Source: Amycolatopsis iheyensis
GTDB lineage: Bacteria > Actinomycetota > Actinomycetes > Mycobacteriales > Pseudonocardiaceae
DNA length: 64,000 nt
Reading direction: 5' to 3'
NCBI RefSeq assembly: GCF_024703995.1
Contig: NZ_JAMXQV010000034.1
Span: 58,764 to 122,763, forward strand
Positions 16,030-29,300 of the stretch are shown here, piece after piece. The translations under genes were made by a program, and so were the position numbers. Within the stretch, counting starts at the first letter, position 1; every line of letters starts with the position of its first letter. Below the pieces are notes generated by a model. It saw only the letters and a list, made by a program, of their open reading frames with translations. It was not told the origin of the DNA and ran no database searches.

Positions 16030-16782
16030 ATGCGCGTTCGTCTTGTCCTGCCCCTGCTCGCCCTGATGGCCGGGATCGGCTCGGCGGTGGCCGCGCCGGC
16101 AGCCGCCGACCCGGGTCCGGTGACGGCGGAGTCCGCCACCGATGCGTGTTACAGCTGGGGACGCACGCTGGCGCAAGGAGCGTCCGGCGACGACGTCCGG
16201 CAGCTGCAGATCCGGGTCGCCGGCTACCCCGGTTACGGTGGCGTCCTGGCCATCGACGGCCAGTTCGGCCCGGGGACCAAGGCGGCGGTCACCCGGTTCC
16301 AGCAGGCCTACGGGCTCGGCGCGGACGGCATCGCCGGGCCCGCGACGTTCGCGAAGATCTATCAGTTGCAGGACAACGACTGCACGCCGGTGAACTTCGG
16401 CTACGCCGAGCTGAACCGGTGCAACTCGGATTGGTCGGGCGGCAACGTTCCCGCGGCGACGGCGAAGGCCAACGCGCTGGTGTCGATGTGGAAGCTGCAG
16501 GCGATGCGGCACGCGATGGGGGACCGCCCGATCGTCGTCAACGGCGGTTTCCGCAGCGTCGCCTGCAACAACGCGGTCGGCGGGGCGGCCGCGAGCCGGC
16601 ACCTCTACGGGGACGCGGTCGACCTTGGCGCCGGGGCGCAGGGCTTCTGCGGGCTGGCGCGGCAGGCCCGCAACCACGGCTTCGCCGAGATCCTCGGGCC
16701 GGGCTACCCGGGCCACAGCGACCACACCCACGTGGCGCACCGATCGGGCCGCTTCTGGTCGGCGTCGTCCTGCGGGATCTGA
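16030..16782 (+). CDS. Secreted zinc D-Ala-D-Ala carboxypeptidase (M15) with peptidoglycan-binding domain
   Basis: This 250-residue protein has a signal peptide (VRLVLPLLALMAGIGSAVAA). A PG_binding_1 domain at residues about 45-115 (ASGDDVRQLQIRVAGYPGYG, then DGQFGPGTKAAVTRFQ) is followed by an M15-type catalytic domain. The zinc motifs SRHLYGDAVDLG (His and Asp near 194-201) and HSDHTHV near 235 are intact. It matches the Streptomyces albus G-type D,D-carboxypeptidase in layout. It should trim pentapeptide stems in the cell wall. It is transcribed alone. Confidence 0.93.
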   Translation: MRVRLVLPLLALMAGIGSAVAAPAAADPGPVTAESATDACYSWGRTLAQGASGDDVRQLQIRVAGYPGYGGVLAIDGQFGPGTKAAVTRFQQAYGLGADGIAGPATFAKIYQLQDNDCTPVNFGYAELNRCNSDWSGGNVPAATAKANALVSMWKLQAMRHAMGDRPIVVNGGFRSVACNNAVGGAAASRHLYGDAVDLGAGAQGFCGLARQARNHGFAEILGPGYPGHSDHTHVAHRSGRFWSASSCGI

Positions 16783-16905
16783 CTCCGTCGAGGTCGTCGG
16801 CCCCGACCCGTTCCCGGCTGGGCAGGTGTCCACAGTGGACGATGTCGGGGCCGGGCCGGGCGAAGTGGCTGTCCCGCCGTGCGTGGCGCCGCTACGCTGG
16901 CTCGC

Positions 16906-17199
16906 ATGACTCGACTTGCTCGGCTGGCAGCCGTCGCCCTCGTGCTCGCGGCGACGCTCTCCGCCTGTGGTGACGAGCCACCCGCGCGGGACGCCTTCGT
17001 CGCGAAGCTCAAGTCCGATCCCCGGACCGAGGGGACGCCGGACCCGGCCGTGCAGTGTATCGCTGACTGGTACGTGGCCTACGCTACCGAGGAAGAGCGT
17101 GACGCTTTCCTGAACGGCCAGGTGGTGCCCGCCGCCGGGGGCGAGCAGGCCCGCGCCGCGATGGTGGACTGCCTCAAGAGTGCCGCCGAACCGCGGTGA
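16906..17199 (+). CDS. Small lipoprotein, 97 aa
   Basis: TACGCT at 16893-16898 lies seven bases before the ATG, indicating a leaderless mRNA. The signal peptide ends in a lipobox (LSAC, Cys near residue 25). The mature part has two further cysteines (VQCIADWY and VDCLKSA) in a short helical domain resembling small actinobacterial lipoproteins of unknown role. It is followed by the giant RHS gene on the same strand, about 120 bases away. Confidence 0.8.
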   Translation: MTRLARLAAVALVLAATLSACGDEPPARDAFVAKLKSDPRTEGTPDPAVQCIADWYVAYATEEERDAFLNGQVVPAAGGEQARAAMVDCLKSAAEPR

Positions 17200-17321
17200 C
17201 GGAATAGCCTGTTTGGCCCTGTGGCACGGATTGCCCGATTCGCTACGATCTTCCCGGGAAGATCGGCAAGGCTTCTTCGCCTGGGGGAAGGTGGCCGCCG
17301 GTCCATGATGTGGGGGGATCG

Positions 17322-20300
17322 GTGCGCGAGTCGCGTCGTTTTTTCGTGCTGTCCAGAATCGTCGTCCTGGCACTGGTGCTGGCGCTCGTGTGCGTCGGTC
17401 TGCCCGGATCTTCGCCGTTCGGCACGTCCGGGCCCGCACCGGGCACGGCGGCCGCGAAGGACCCCGGCCCGCCGAAACGCGTGCGCGAGCTGCCCGACCG
17501 GCGCACCGCCGGGGCGCGGGTCTTCGAACTGTCCGACGGCCAGTACGAAGCCGAGGTCTCCGCGCGCGCCCAGAACTACCGTGACGGCCAAGGCGCCTGG
17601 CAGCCGATCGACACGACCGTGCGCGAGAACGCGCGCGACGGGTACGTCTTCGCCAATGACACCAACGCTTTCGCCAGCCGGTTCGGCAACCGCACCGACC
17701 GCCTGACGAGCTTCGCCCTCGGCGGCACGCAGGTCGAGCTGGGGATTGACGGGCCCGCCCGCGGGATCGAGCCGAAGGTCGAGCGGAACTCGGTCAGCTA
17801 CTCCGGCGCGTTCGACGGCGCCGAGGTCGGCTACCAGGTGACCCCCGGCGCGCTCAAGGAAAACATCGTCCTCGCCGCGCCGCCGAAGGACGCGACGTAC
17901 CGGTTCACCCTGCGGCTGGCCGGGGTGGTCGCGCGGGCCCAGCCGGACGGGTCCATCGCCTTCTTCCCGGCCACCTCCGACGGCCCGCCGCTGTACGTGA
18001 TGCCCAAGCCGTTCATGGTGGACTCCGCGCCCGGAACCAAGTCCGTGCACGGGAAGTCGCGCAGCGACAAGGTGACCCAGCGCGTCGAGCAGCGGGGCGA
18101 CAAGATCACCGTGGTGGTCGAGGCCGACCGCGGGTGGCTGGCCGCGCCGGAGCGCGCCTACCCGGTCGTGATCGACCCGACCATCAAGGTCGAGACGTCG
18201 TCGAACGGCGGCCAGGACGTCCAGCTGTGGTCGGATGCACCCAACGGCAACGACTCCGGGCTCTACCAGCTTTCCGTCGGCACCGACACCGCGGGCGTGG
18301 CCCGCAGCCTGGTCGCGTTCGACACGACCGTCGTGCCGACGGGCACCAGTCTCACCTCGGCGAAGCTGCGCGCGTACTACGACAACGAGCTCTACACCGG
18401 CGTCAACGACGTCACGGTCGAAGCCCGCCGGGTCACCGCCGCCTGGAACGCGAGCACCGCCACCTGGAACAACGCCGCCGGCGCGTTCGCCGAAGCCGGG
18501 TTGTCCCCCGCGGTCAAGCGCAAGGGCGTGACGAACACCTGGTCGGAGTGGGACGTCCGCAACATCGCGCAGTCCTGGGTTTCCGGCACCACCGCGAACC
18601 AGGGCCTGCTGCTCAAGTCCACCGACGAGACGCTGGGCCGCGGCGGCGCGATCTACCTGGCCGGCGACTTCGCCTACAACGGCGACACCGAGACGTTCCC
18701 GAAGCTGCTCCTGACCTACGGCCGCCCCGGCGCCACGCTGGCGCCGATCACCAAGACCTACGCGACCGGCGCCGAACTGGCCTGGTCGCCCTACACCGAC
18801 CCGGACCCGGCCAGCCCGAACGACGACATCGTCGAGTACCAGGTGCACCGGTCGGTTTCGCAGGTGTACACGCCGTCGGCGTCCACTTTGGTCACTTCGC
18901 TGGCTCCCCAGGCGAGCCGGTTCGTCGACACGACCGCCCCGGTCACCCCGGACAGCGCGCCCGACCTCGGCTGGAACGCCGCCTACTACATGATCGCCGT
19001 CAAGACCCGCGACGGCCAGGTCATCCCCGGCGCGACCCAGCTGACCCGGACGCCGAAGGCGGGCCAGGTCCGGCAGATCTTCCGCGCCGGCGCGGACACC
19101 ACCCTTTCGGCCACCCAGCCGAACGCGAACCTCAACAGCCTGACCGGCCAGCCGTGGCTGCAGGTCGGCAACAACGGCGCCACCCTCGGCAAGACCCGGA
19201 CGGTCGTCAAGTTCGACGGCGTCTCCGCGATCCCGCCCGGCACCACCGTCGTGGACGCCGACCTGTCGCTGTGGGGCTTCTACTCCAACGGCTCGGGCGC
19301 GACCTTCGACGGGCACCCGCTCGCCAAGCCGTTCGTGGAGACCGAGGCCACCTGGAACCGGGCTTCGGCGGCGACGGCGTGGACCACACCCGGTGGTGAC
19401 ATCGGCACTCGCGCGGACTTCGTCTCCGGCCTCCCCGACCGGCCGACCTGGCACATCTGGGAAAACGCCGGGATGGTGCAGAACTGGGTCAACACCCCCT
19501 CGGCCAACAACGGCTTCGAGGTGAAGCTGCGCGACGAGGCCGGTGCTCAGCAGCGCGTGCTGTTCCTCTCCGACGAGGCTTCGGAGCCGATGCTGCGCCC
19601 GTCGCTCGCCGTCTCCTACCTCGGCTCGCCGCCCGCCCAGCCCGCCGCGCCGGTGGTGTCCTCTGTGGACTACCCGGCCGACGGGCAGCCCCACGGCGCG
19701 GCCGGCCGGCCCGGCGTCTTCACCCTGAAGCCGGGCAACGGCGTCGCGATCAGCAAGTTCACCTACCAGCTCGACTCCGACGCGCAGCCGACGGAGGTGG
19801 CGGCGACCGGCCAGCTCAACCTCACCCTGACTCCCGCCGCGTCCGGCACCCGCAAGCTCACCGTCCGCGCGCTCACCGCCACCGGCTATTCCTCGGCCGC
19901 GACCACCTACACGTTCGTGGTCGCCGACGCGCCGCGGCACAAGAAGGTCAAGAGCGACTTCAACGGCGACGGCAAGGACGACGTCGTCACGTTCACCCGC
20001 GCGGACACCGGGGACGTCTACGTCTCGCTGTCCGACGGCACGAAGTTCGTCCAGGACGGCGCGAAGTGGCACGAGCTGTTCGCCGGATCGACCGAAATCC
20101 CGCTGACGGGTGACTTCGACGGCGACGGCAAGGCCGACATCGCCACGTTCACCCGTGGCACGGACGCAGCGGTCTGGGTCGCGTTGTCCGACGGCACGAA
20201 GTTCGCGCCGACGCCGGTGAAGTGGCAGGCCCACTTCGCGACCGGGGAAGAGATCCCGCTGGTCGGTGACTTCGACGGCGACGGCCGCGACGACATCGCG

Positions 20301-23300
20301 TCCTTCACCCGCGGCACCGACGCCGACGTCTGGGTCGCTCTCTCCGACGGCACGAAGTTCGCCGCCAACCCGGTCAAGTGGCACGATTCCTTCGCCGCCG
20401 GCACCGCCATGCCCGCGGCCGGCGACGTGAACGGCGACGGCAAGGACGACATCGTCTCCTTCACCGGCGGCGACGCGGCCGACGTGTTCGTCGCGCTGTC
20501 CGACGGCGCCAAGTTCACGCCGTCCGCGGCCAAGTGGCACGACAGCTTCGCGCCCGACGCCGCTCGCGGTGCGGTCGCCGACGTCGACGGGGACGGCAAG
20601 GACGACGTCGTCGCCTTCACCGGCGGCCAGGTCACCGTGGCGACGTCGACCGGTGCGGCGTTCGGCGCCGCCCGGCAGTGGCACGCGAGCTTCGCGCCCG
20701 GTGACGAGCTGCCCGGCGTCGGCGACTTCACCGGCGACGGCAAGTTCGACATCGTCTCCTTCACCCGCGGCACGACGGCGAAGGTGTTCGTCGCGCCCTC
20801 GGACGGCGCCCGCTTCGGCACGGGCGTCCAGTGGCACGGCCACTTCGCGGTCGGCGCCGAGGTCCCTCGCCCGAGCATCTTCGCGGCCGGCCCCGGCACT
20901 CCCGCACCGGTCCCGCCCGCGGCGCCGGTGGTGACCTCCGCCGACTACCCGGACGACGGCCAGCCGCACGGCGGCGCCGGCCGGCCGGGCGCGTTCGTCC
21001 TGCGCCCGGGTGACACCGTGCCGATCGCGAAGTTCGTGTACCAGCTCGACACGGACACGCAGCCGACCGAAACGCCCGCCACCGGCCAGCTCTCGGTCAC
21101 CCTCACGCCGGGTTCGGCGGGCGCTCGCACGCTCACCGTCCGCGCGGTCACCGCCGGCGGCCTGGTGTCGCCGCCGTCGGCCTACACCTTCGTCGTCGCC
21201 CAGCCCGCGCAGCCGCCCGCCGCGCCGGTCGTGTCGTCGGCGGACTACCCGGCCGATGGGCAGCCGCACGGCGCGCCCGGCCGGGAGGGCACGTTCCTCC
21301 TCAAGCCGGGCAGCGCGGTGCCGGTCACCGGCTACCGCTGGCAGCTTGACGACGGCGGCCCGGCCGACGTCGCCGGCACCGGCGAGGTGCTGGTCAAGGC
21401 CACTCCGGCGACGCCGGGGCAGCACAAGCTGACCGTCCGGGCGCTCGGCGCCGAGAACACCGTGTCGCCGGTCACCACCTTCACCTTCGTCGTCGCCGAC
21501 CCGCCGGGCGGGCCCGGCGCGCCCCAGGTCGTTTCGGCGGACTACCCCGCCGGCGGCGCCCCTCACGGCGCGCCCGGCCGGGAAGGCACGTTCACCTTCC
21601 GCCCGACCGGCTCGACCGCGATCGCCGGCTACCGCTGGCAGCTCAACGGCGGTCCGGCCGCGGAGGTGGCCGGTGCCGGCAAGGCGCTGGTCAAGGTCAC
21701 CCCGGTCACCGCGGGGACGCAGACGCTGACCGTCCGCACGTTCACCACCGCGGGCGCGGTCTCGGCGCCGACGGACTACGTCTTCGAGGTGGCCCAGCTC
21801 GCCGCACCCGACGCGCCCGGCGTGTCCTCCGTGGACTACCCGAACGACGGCCGTCCGCACGGTGACGCCGGTCAGGAAGGCGCGTTCACGTTCCGGCCGT
21901 CCGGGACGACACCGGTTTCCGGGTTCCGCTGGCAGCTCGACGACGGCGCGACCACGGACGTGCCGGGCAGCGGCGAGGTCACCGCGCGGATCACGCCGCC
22001 GACCGGGGGCACCCACACGCTGACCGTGTGGGCGCTCGGCGGCGCGGGCGCCGCGTCGGCCCCGGCCGTCTACACCTTCGCGGTGGCGGGCGCGGCCCCG
22101 ACGCCGGATCTGCCGACCGTCAGCTCGACCGACTACCCGGCGGACGGCCAGCTGCATGGCAGCCTCGCCCAGGCCGGCTCGTTCACCCTGCGGTCGCAGG
22201 GCGCCGTCGCGGCCGACGCGTTCCGGTACCAGCTGGACACCGACGCCGCGCCCACCGAGGTCGCGGCGGGCACCGGCACGGCGACGCTGTCGCTCACCCC
22301 GGTCCGCTCCGGCCGCCGCACGCTGACGGTGTGGGCCAAGGTCACCTCCTCCGGCGTGCTTTCCGCGCCGGCGAAGTACACCTTCGCGGTGGGCGCGCCG
22401 GCCGGGCCGCGCGACTACTTCTACGACGCCGCCGGCCAGCTGGCCGGGGTTACCAACAACTCCGGCGAAGCCGCCGCCTACCGCTACGACGCGGCGGGCA
22501 ACCTCGAGGCGACCGACCGGTACCGCGCGGACACCGCCTCGATCTTCGCGGTGGTTCCCGCGCGCGGTCCGATCGGCAGCACGGTCGAAATCGGCGGAAC
22601 CGGCTTTTCCGTGCAGGCCACCGGCAACCAGGTGACCTTCGACGGCGTTCCCGCGCAGGTCACCGCGGCCAGCGCCAATCGGCTGTCGGTCGTCGTCCCG
22701 GCCGGGACCGGTGCGGGTGCGGTGAAGGTCGTCGCGGGCGGCAGGACGGCCACCAGCCGCAGCCCGTTCACGGTGACGCGGGGCGTGCCGGCGCCGGCCA
22801 TCTCGGCGGTCTCGGCCGACCGCGCCGACTCCGGCGACACGGTCACCATCACCGGGACCGGGTTCGACCCGGACCCCACGCGCAACGTGGTGCTGTTCCA
22901 CCAGACCACCGCCCGCGTGAAGCAGGCCGACCCGGGCAAGCTGGTCGTCGAGGTCCCGGCCGCGGCGAGCTCCGGCCGGATCTCCGTGCGCACGCCCGGC
23001 GGCCAGGCCACGAGCGCGGGCGACTTCCTGATCGCCCCGCGCGGGTTCGTCATCGACCAGCTCGTCTATGGCGGCCGCATCGAGCTCGGCCGGCCGCTGG
23101 ACCTCGACATCCCCGCGGGCAAGGCCGCGGTCGTCCTGGTCGAGGGCAAGGTCGGCGAGCGGCTGCACCTGGACCTGGAGAACAACACGGTGCCGGTCCG
23201 CTCGGCCATGTGGATGTTCACCCCGCACGGCGGCGACTTCGCCCGCCGCACCATGGGCGACCCACTCGACCTGTGGGCGGGCAGCACGCTGCGCCAGGAC

Positions 23301-26300
23301 ATCCCGGTGTTCGGCGCGAACGGCACCTACACGATCGTGGTGGCGCCGGACGACAACGCGGCCGGCAAGGTCCGGGTCACCGCGTCGCACGACCTCACCG
23401 GCGACAAGCTGACCCGCGACGGCACCGGGGTGCCGTTCACCGTGTCGGTCGCCGGCCAGCGCGCGGAGATCCCGTTCACCGCCACCGCGGGTGAGTGGCT
23501 CAGCTTCGGCCTGACCGACCTGAGCATGCCCGCCAACACCTTCGACGTGCTGGTCACCGAGCCGGACGGCCGGGAGTTCCACACCTGGAAGGCCTCGCTC
23601 ACCGAATACACCCCGACCATGGTGTTCAAGGCCAAGCAGACCGGCACGTTCAAGGTGGGGGTGACCTTCGGCGCCGGCGAACTCGGCGCGGGCAAGGTGT
23701 GGCTGTCCGGCGTCATCGAGGCGGGCAGGCTCGCCGTCGACGGGCCCGGCACGCAGATGAAGATCAACCGTCCCGGCCAGTCCGTGCACATGCCGTTCAC
23801 CGGCGTGAAGAACAAGCCGCTGCGCTTCGCCATCACCGAAAACACGCTCCGGGAGAACGGCCGCCCCGGCTACCCGGGCGGGATCATGGTGGAGCCGGAC
23901 GGCAACCAGGTCGAGCTGCGCAACGGCACGCTGGAGATCAAGCCGCTGCCGATCCGCAAGGACGGCGAACACGACCTGTTCATGAGCGGCTGGGAGGCGG
24001 TCGGCACCGGCAAGGGCTGGCTGACCTCGGGTGTCGAAGGCGGCACCCTGCCGGTCAACGCCCAGACCAAGGTCACCTTCGACCGGCCGGGCCGCGAGTA
24101 CTGGTTCGACTACGACGGGGTCAAGGACAAGCCGCTGCGGCTGTTCGCCCGGGCCAAGAGCCTGCCGGGCAACCTGACCATGCGGGTCTACCAGCCGACC
24201 GGCGGCAAGCTGGTGGCCAGCACCTTCCAGAACACGCTCGACATCGCGGCGCTGCCGGAGACGGGCAGGTACCGGATCCACCTCGATCCGGGCTTCGCCA
24301 CCACCGGCGACGTGACGATCGCCGCGTCCGAGCCGCAGGACCTCGGCGCGCTGACGCTCGACGCGCCCGCGCGAGCGGTGTCGATCACCGTGCCGGGGCA
24401 GACGATCGCCGCGAAGTTCACCGGCCAGGCCGGGCAGCGGCTCACCCTCGGGCTGGCGTCGGCGAACATCCCGTTCTCGAAGCTGAAGATCCTCAAGCCG
24501 GACGGCAACCAGCTCGACTTCTACTCCGCGCAGTACCTGGCCGGCGGCCCCACCGGGCTCGACCTGATCGCGCTGCCGGTGGCGGGTGAGTACCGGGTCC
24601 TGCTGGAGCCGATCGACGACGGCAGCATCCCGGTCGCCGGCGACCTCACGGTCGCGCTGTTCGGCGAGGCCGACGGCGGCAAGGCCGACATCGGCGGCGC
24701 GGCGAAGACGATCACCATCGCGCGGCCCGGTCAGAACGGGAAGCTGACCTTCGACGGCACGGCCAACGACGTGCTGCAGCTCGACATCACCCGCACGTTC
24801 CCGAACAACACGGGCGCCTACTACAGCCTGATCGCCCCGGACGGGACGGTCTCGCCGCGGCACTCGTTCATGTCGTTCGACCGCTTCAAGATGGCGGCGC
24901 TCAAGCAGACCGGCACGTACACGCTGGTGTTCGACCCGGCGGGCGGCGTCACGGGCACGATGACCGTGGCGATCTCCAAGCCGGCCACCGCGGCGGCCGT
25001 GGTCGCGGGCCGGGCCCCGGCCGAGCCACCGAAGCCGGTGACGCCGAAGTGCGTCCCGGCAGACCCGCCGCCTCCGGTGGGCAAGCCGGCGCGCGGCCTG
25101 GGCGCCCCCGAGGCGCCGCCCGTGCCGAAGCCCGTGCCGGCGCCGTCCGACTGCACGCCGTCCGGCGGCTGGCAGCCCGACAGCGCCAACCTCGCCGGCG
25201 CGGACTGGAGCACCCGCTACGACCCGCAGCCCGTCCGGGACCGGCCGCTGCAGTTCCCGGTCGGCTTCACCGGCGTGGTCGGGCAGGTCCGGTCCACCAC
25301 CGGGCAGGTGCTGACCGGCGTGACGGTCAGCGCGGCCGGCCACCACGTGCCCACCGACGAGCAGGGGAAGTTCGCGCTGACCGACCTGGCCGCCGGCCAC
25401 GTCGTGCTGCGCGTGGACGGCCGCACCGCGGTCAACACCGGCGGGCGCCCGTTCGGCGCGTTCGACATCGGCGTCGACCTGCAGGGCGGTCAGATGCTGG
25501 TGCTGCCGTACACCGTGTTCCTGCCGGAGATCGACGCGGCCGCCACCGTGCGGGTCCCGAGCCCGACCACCAAGGAGACCGTGCTGACCACGAAGGCCAT
25601 CCCCGGCCTCGAGGTGCGGCTCCCGGCGGGCACGGTGGTCCGCGACGCCGACGGCAACGTGGCCACCGAGCTGAGCCTGACCCCGATCCCGATCGACCGG
25701 CCGCCGTTCCCGCTGCCGCCGACGAAGGTCCCGGTGTACTTCACCGTCCAGCCGGGCGGCGGCTACCTGTTCCCCGAGGGCGCCACGATCGTCTACCCGA
25801 ACTACACGAAGGAGCCGCCGGGCACCCGCACCCAGTTCTGGAACTACGACCCGGACGGCAAGGGCTGGCACATCTACGGCTACGGCACGGTGTCCCCGGA
25901 CGGCAAGCAGATCGTCCCCGACCCGAGCGTCCGCTTCTACCGGCTGACCGGCGCGATGACCGCGGTCCCGGGCATGAACCCGCCGCGGTTCGCGCCCCGG
26001 CCCAACGGCGCCCGGGTCGGAGACCCGGTGGACCCGTCGACCGGCTTGCTCGTCGACGAGACGGTCGACATGGTCGTCGACGACATCGCGCCGATCGAGA
26101 TCAAGCGGACCTACCAGCAGGGCGACACCGACATCCGCGCGTTCGGCGTCGGCACGAGCTTCAACTACGGGCTCTACCCCTGGTCGCCGGGGATCATCGG
26201 GCAGTTCACGTTCCAGGAGTTCGACCTGGTGCAGCCGGACGGCAGCAAGATCCACTACCGCCGGACGTCGCCGGGCAAGGACTACGCGGGCGCGGTGTTC

Positions 26301-29300
26301 AAGGCCGACCCGACGCCGACCCGGTTCGACGGCTCGGTCGTGCGGTGGGTCGACAGCGGCTGGGACGTCACCCTGCGAGACGGCACGGTGATGGTGATCG
26401 GCGAAGAGGCGCCACTGCAGGAGATCCGGGACAAGTTCGGCAACACGACCACCCTGACCAGGGCGACCGCGCCGCCGGGCACCGACGGCAAGGTCCGCGC
26501 CAACGGGCCGGTCACCCAGATCACGTCGCCGAGCGGCCGCTGGGTGCGCTTCACCTACGACGAGGCGAACCCGCCCCGGGTGGCCTCGATCGAGGACAAC
26601 CTCGGCCGGCGCGTCTCCTACACCTACGACCCGACCGGCCACCTGGAGTCGGTCCGCGGGCTCGGTGGGGGAATCAGCCGCTACACGTGGGAAAACGGGC
26701 TGCTCAAGACCATCACCGACGGCCGCGGCATCCGGTTCCTGCTCAACGAGTACGACGCCAAGGGCCGGGTGAAGCAGCAGACGGCCGCCGACGACGGCGT
26801 CACGAAGTTCGATTACGTCGAGTCGGGTGACGCGATCGTCGAAACCCGGGTCACCGACCCGCGCGGCCACGTCCGCCGGTTCACCTTCAACGCGGCGGGA
26901 GCGGTGCTCACCGACACGAAGGCCTTCGGCACGGCGCTGGCGGCGACCACGACGAACGAGTACGAAGCCGACGGCGTCCGGCTGAAATCGAGCACGGACC
27001 CGCTGAACCGCAAGACTTCCTACGTCTACGACGCGAACGGCCAGGTCAAGGAGCAGACGGTGCTGGCGGGCACCGCGGACGCCCGCACGGAGAAGTTCGA
27101 GCGCAACGGCCCGCACGGCGAGCTGACCAAGCACACCGACTCCTACAACAAGGACACGATCTACGGGCTGGACGCGCGCGGCGTCGTCCAGACGGTGACC
27201 GACCCGCTCAACCGCAAGACCACCTACGTGACCAACGAGAAGGGGCTGGTCACCAAGGTCACCGACCCGGCGGACAAGTCGTCGACGACGGACTACCTCG
27301 GCGCGGACCCGATCCGCACCACCGACCAGCTCGGCCGGGTTTCGACCACCGGCTTCGACTCGGCGGGCCGCGCGGTGCTGACGGCCGACCCCCGCGGAGC
27401 GGTCACGGAGACGACGTACACGGCGGCGGACGAGGTGGCCTCGGCGACCGACCCGCTCGGCCGCACGATGTCGTACGAGTACGACCCGAACGGCAACCGC
27501 ACCAAGGTCACCGACGCCCGCGACGGGCAGACCGTGTTCGAGTACGACCGGATGGACCGGGTGCACCTGATCACCGACCCGCTGGGCGGCCTCGAAGAGG
27601 TCAAGTACGACGAGAACGGCAACGAGAAGAAGCGGACGACGCCGCGCGGCGTCGTCACCGAACACGACTACGACGACCTGGACCGGCGCCAGGAGACCCG
27701 GTTCGGCACGGAAAGCACCACGAAGTTCGGCTACGACCTCGCCGGACGCCTCAAGCGGACCGAGGACTCGGTGGCCGGGGTCGCCACGACCGAGTACGAC
27801 GGCTTCGACCGCATCAAGGCCGAGACCACCCCGTCGGGCAGCGTCTCCTACGACTACAGCCCGACCGTGCGCGACCGGACGATGACGATCCCGGGCCGGG
27901 CCCCGGTGCGCCACGTCTACGACGCGGTGGGCGACCTGGCCGAGGTGCGGCAGAACGGCGTCACGGTCAGCACCATCGGCCGCGACCGGAACGGGCGGCC
28001 GGAACGGGTCGGCGCGCCGGGCGGCGGCATCTCCCAGACCTACGCCTACGACGACGCGGGCCAGACCAGGACGATCACCTACCGGGCGGGCACCACCGTG
28101 CTCGGTGACCTGGCCTACGGCTACGACGCGGCGGGCCAGCCGATCCGGACCACCGGCAGCTACTCCCGCTCGGTGCTGCCCGAGCAGTTCGGGCAGGCCG
28201 TCTACGACAAGGCCAACCGGATCCGCGCGATCGGCGCCACGCCGGTCAGCTACGACCCGGACGGCAACCTGCTCTCGGACGGGTCCGCTTCGTTCACCTG
28301 GAACGCGCGCGGCCAGCTGGCGACGCAGACCGCGCCGGGCCTGACGGCGTCCTTCGCCTACGGGGCGGATGGCCGGCGGCAGTCCCGCACGATCAACGGC
28401 GTCACCACCAGCTACCTCTACGACGGGGTCAACCCGGTGCAGGAGAAGGTGGCCGGCGGCGCGACCGCGACCGTGACCAGCACCGGGGTGGACGGGTTCC
28501 AGCTGCGGGAGTCCGGCGGCGTCACCCGCCGGTACCTCAGTGACGGACTGGGCAGCACGCTGGGCCTGGTCGACGACGCCGGCGCGGGCGCCACGTACAG
28601 CTACGAGCCGTTCGGGCGGACCTACGTCTCGGGCGACGACGGCGGGAACCCGTTCCGCTACACCGGCCGTGAGGACGACGGCACCGGGCTGTACTACAAC
28701 CGCGCCCGGTACTACAGCCCCGGCCTGCAGCGGTTCCTGAGCGAGGACCCGATCGGGTTCGACGGCGGGAGCAACCTGTACGGCTACGTCGGCAACCAGC
28801 CCAACGCGCTGGTCGACCCGATGGGCACGAAGCCGGCCAACAGCTGCCCGATGAACAGCTTCACCCCCGGAACCCCGGTGCGGATGGGCGACGGGACCAG
28901 CAAGCCGATCGCCGAGGTGAAGCTCGGGGACAAGGTGCTGGCCACCGACCCGGTCACCGGGCGCACCGAGGAGCGGGTGGTCACCGCGACCATCGTCGGT
29001 GAGGGGCTGAAGCACCTGGTCGACCTCTCGATCGACACCGACCGGGACGGCACCGGCGACAGCGCGCTCACCGCGACCGACGGCCACCCGTTCTGGGTGG
29101 TGGCGGCCGGGGAGTGGCGGGAAGCGCGCGACCTGCGGCCCGGCGATCTGCTGCGCACGTCGGCAGGCACGTTCGTCAAGGTCACCGCGGTGGCCCAGCG
29201 CACGGCCGCGCAGCGGGTGCACAACCTGACGGTCGACGAGCTGCACACCTACTACGTGGTGGCCGGGCAGACGCCGGTTCTCGTCCACAACATCAACAGC

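Noticed and set aside
28850..29300. An intein in the RHS protein
   Set aside because: The Hint domain lies between the RHS core and the nuclease tip, the normal polymorphic-toxin layout. There is no homing endonuclease or C-extein completing a host protein.
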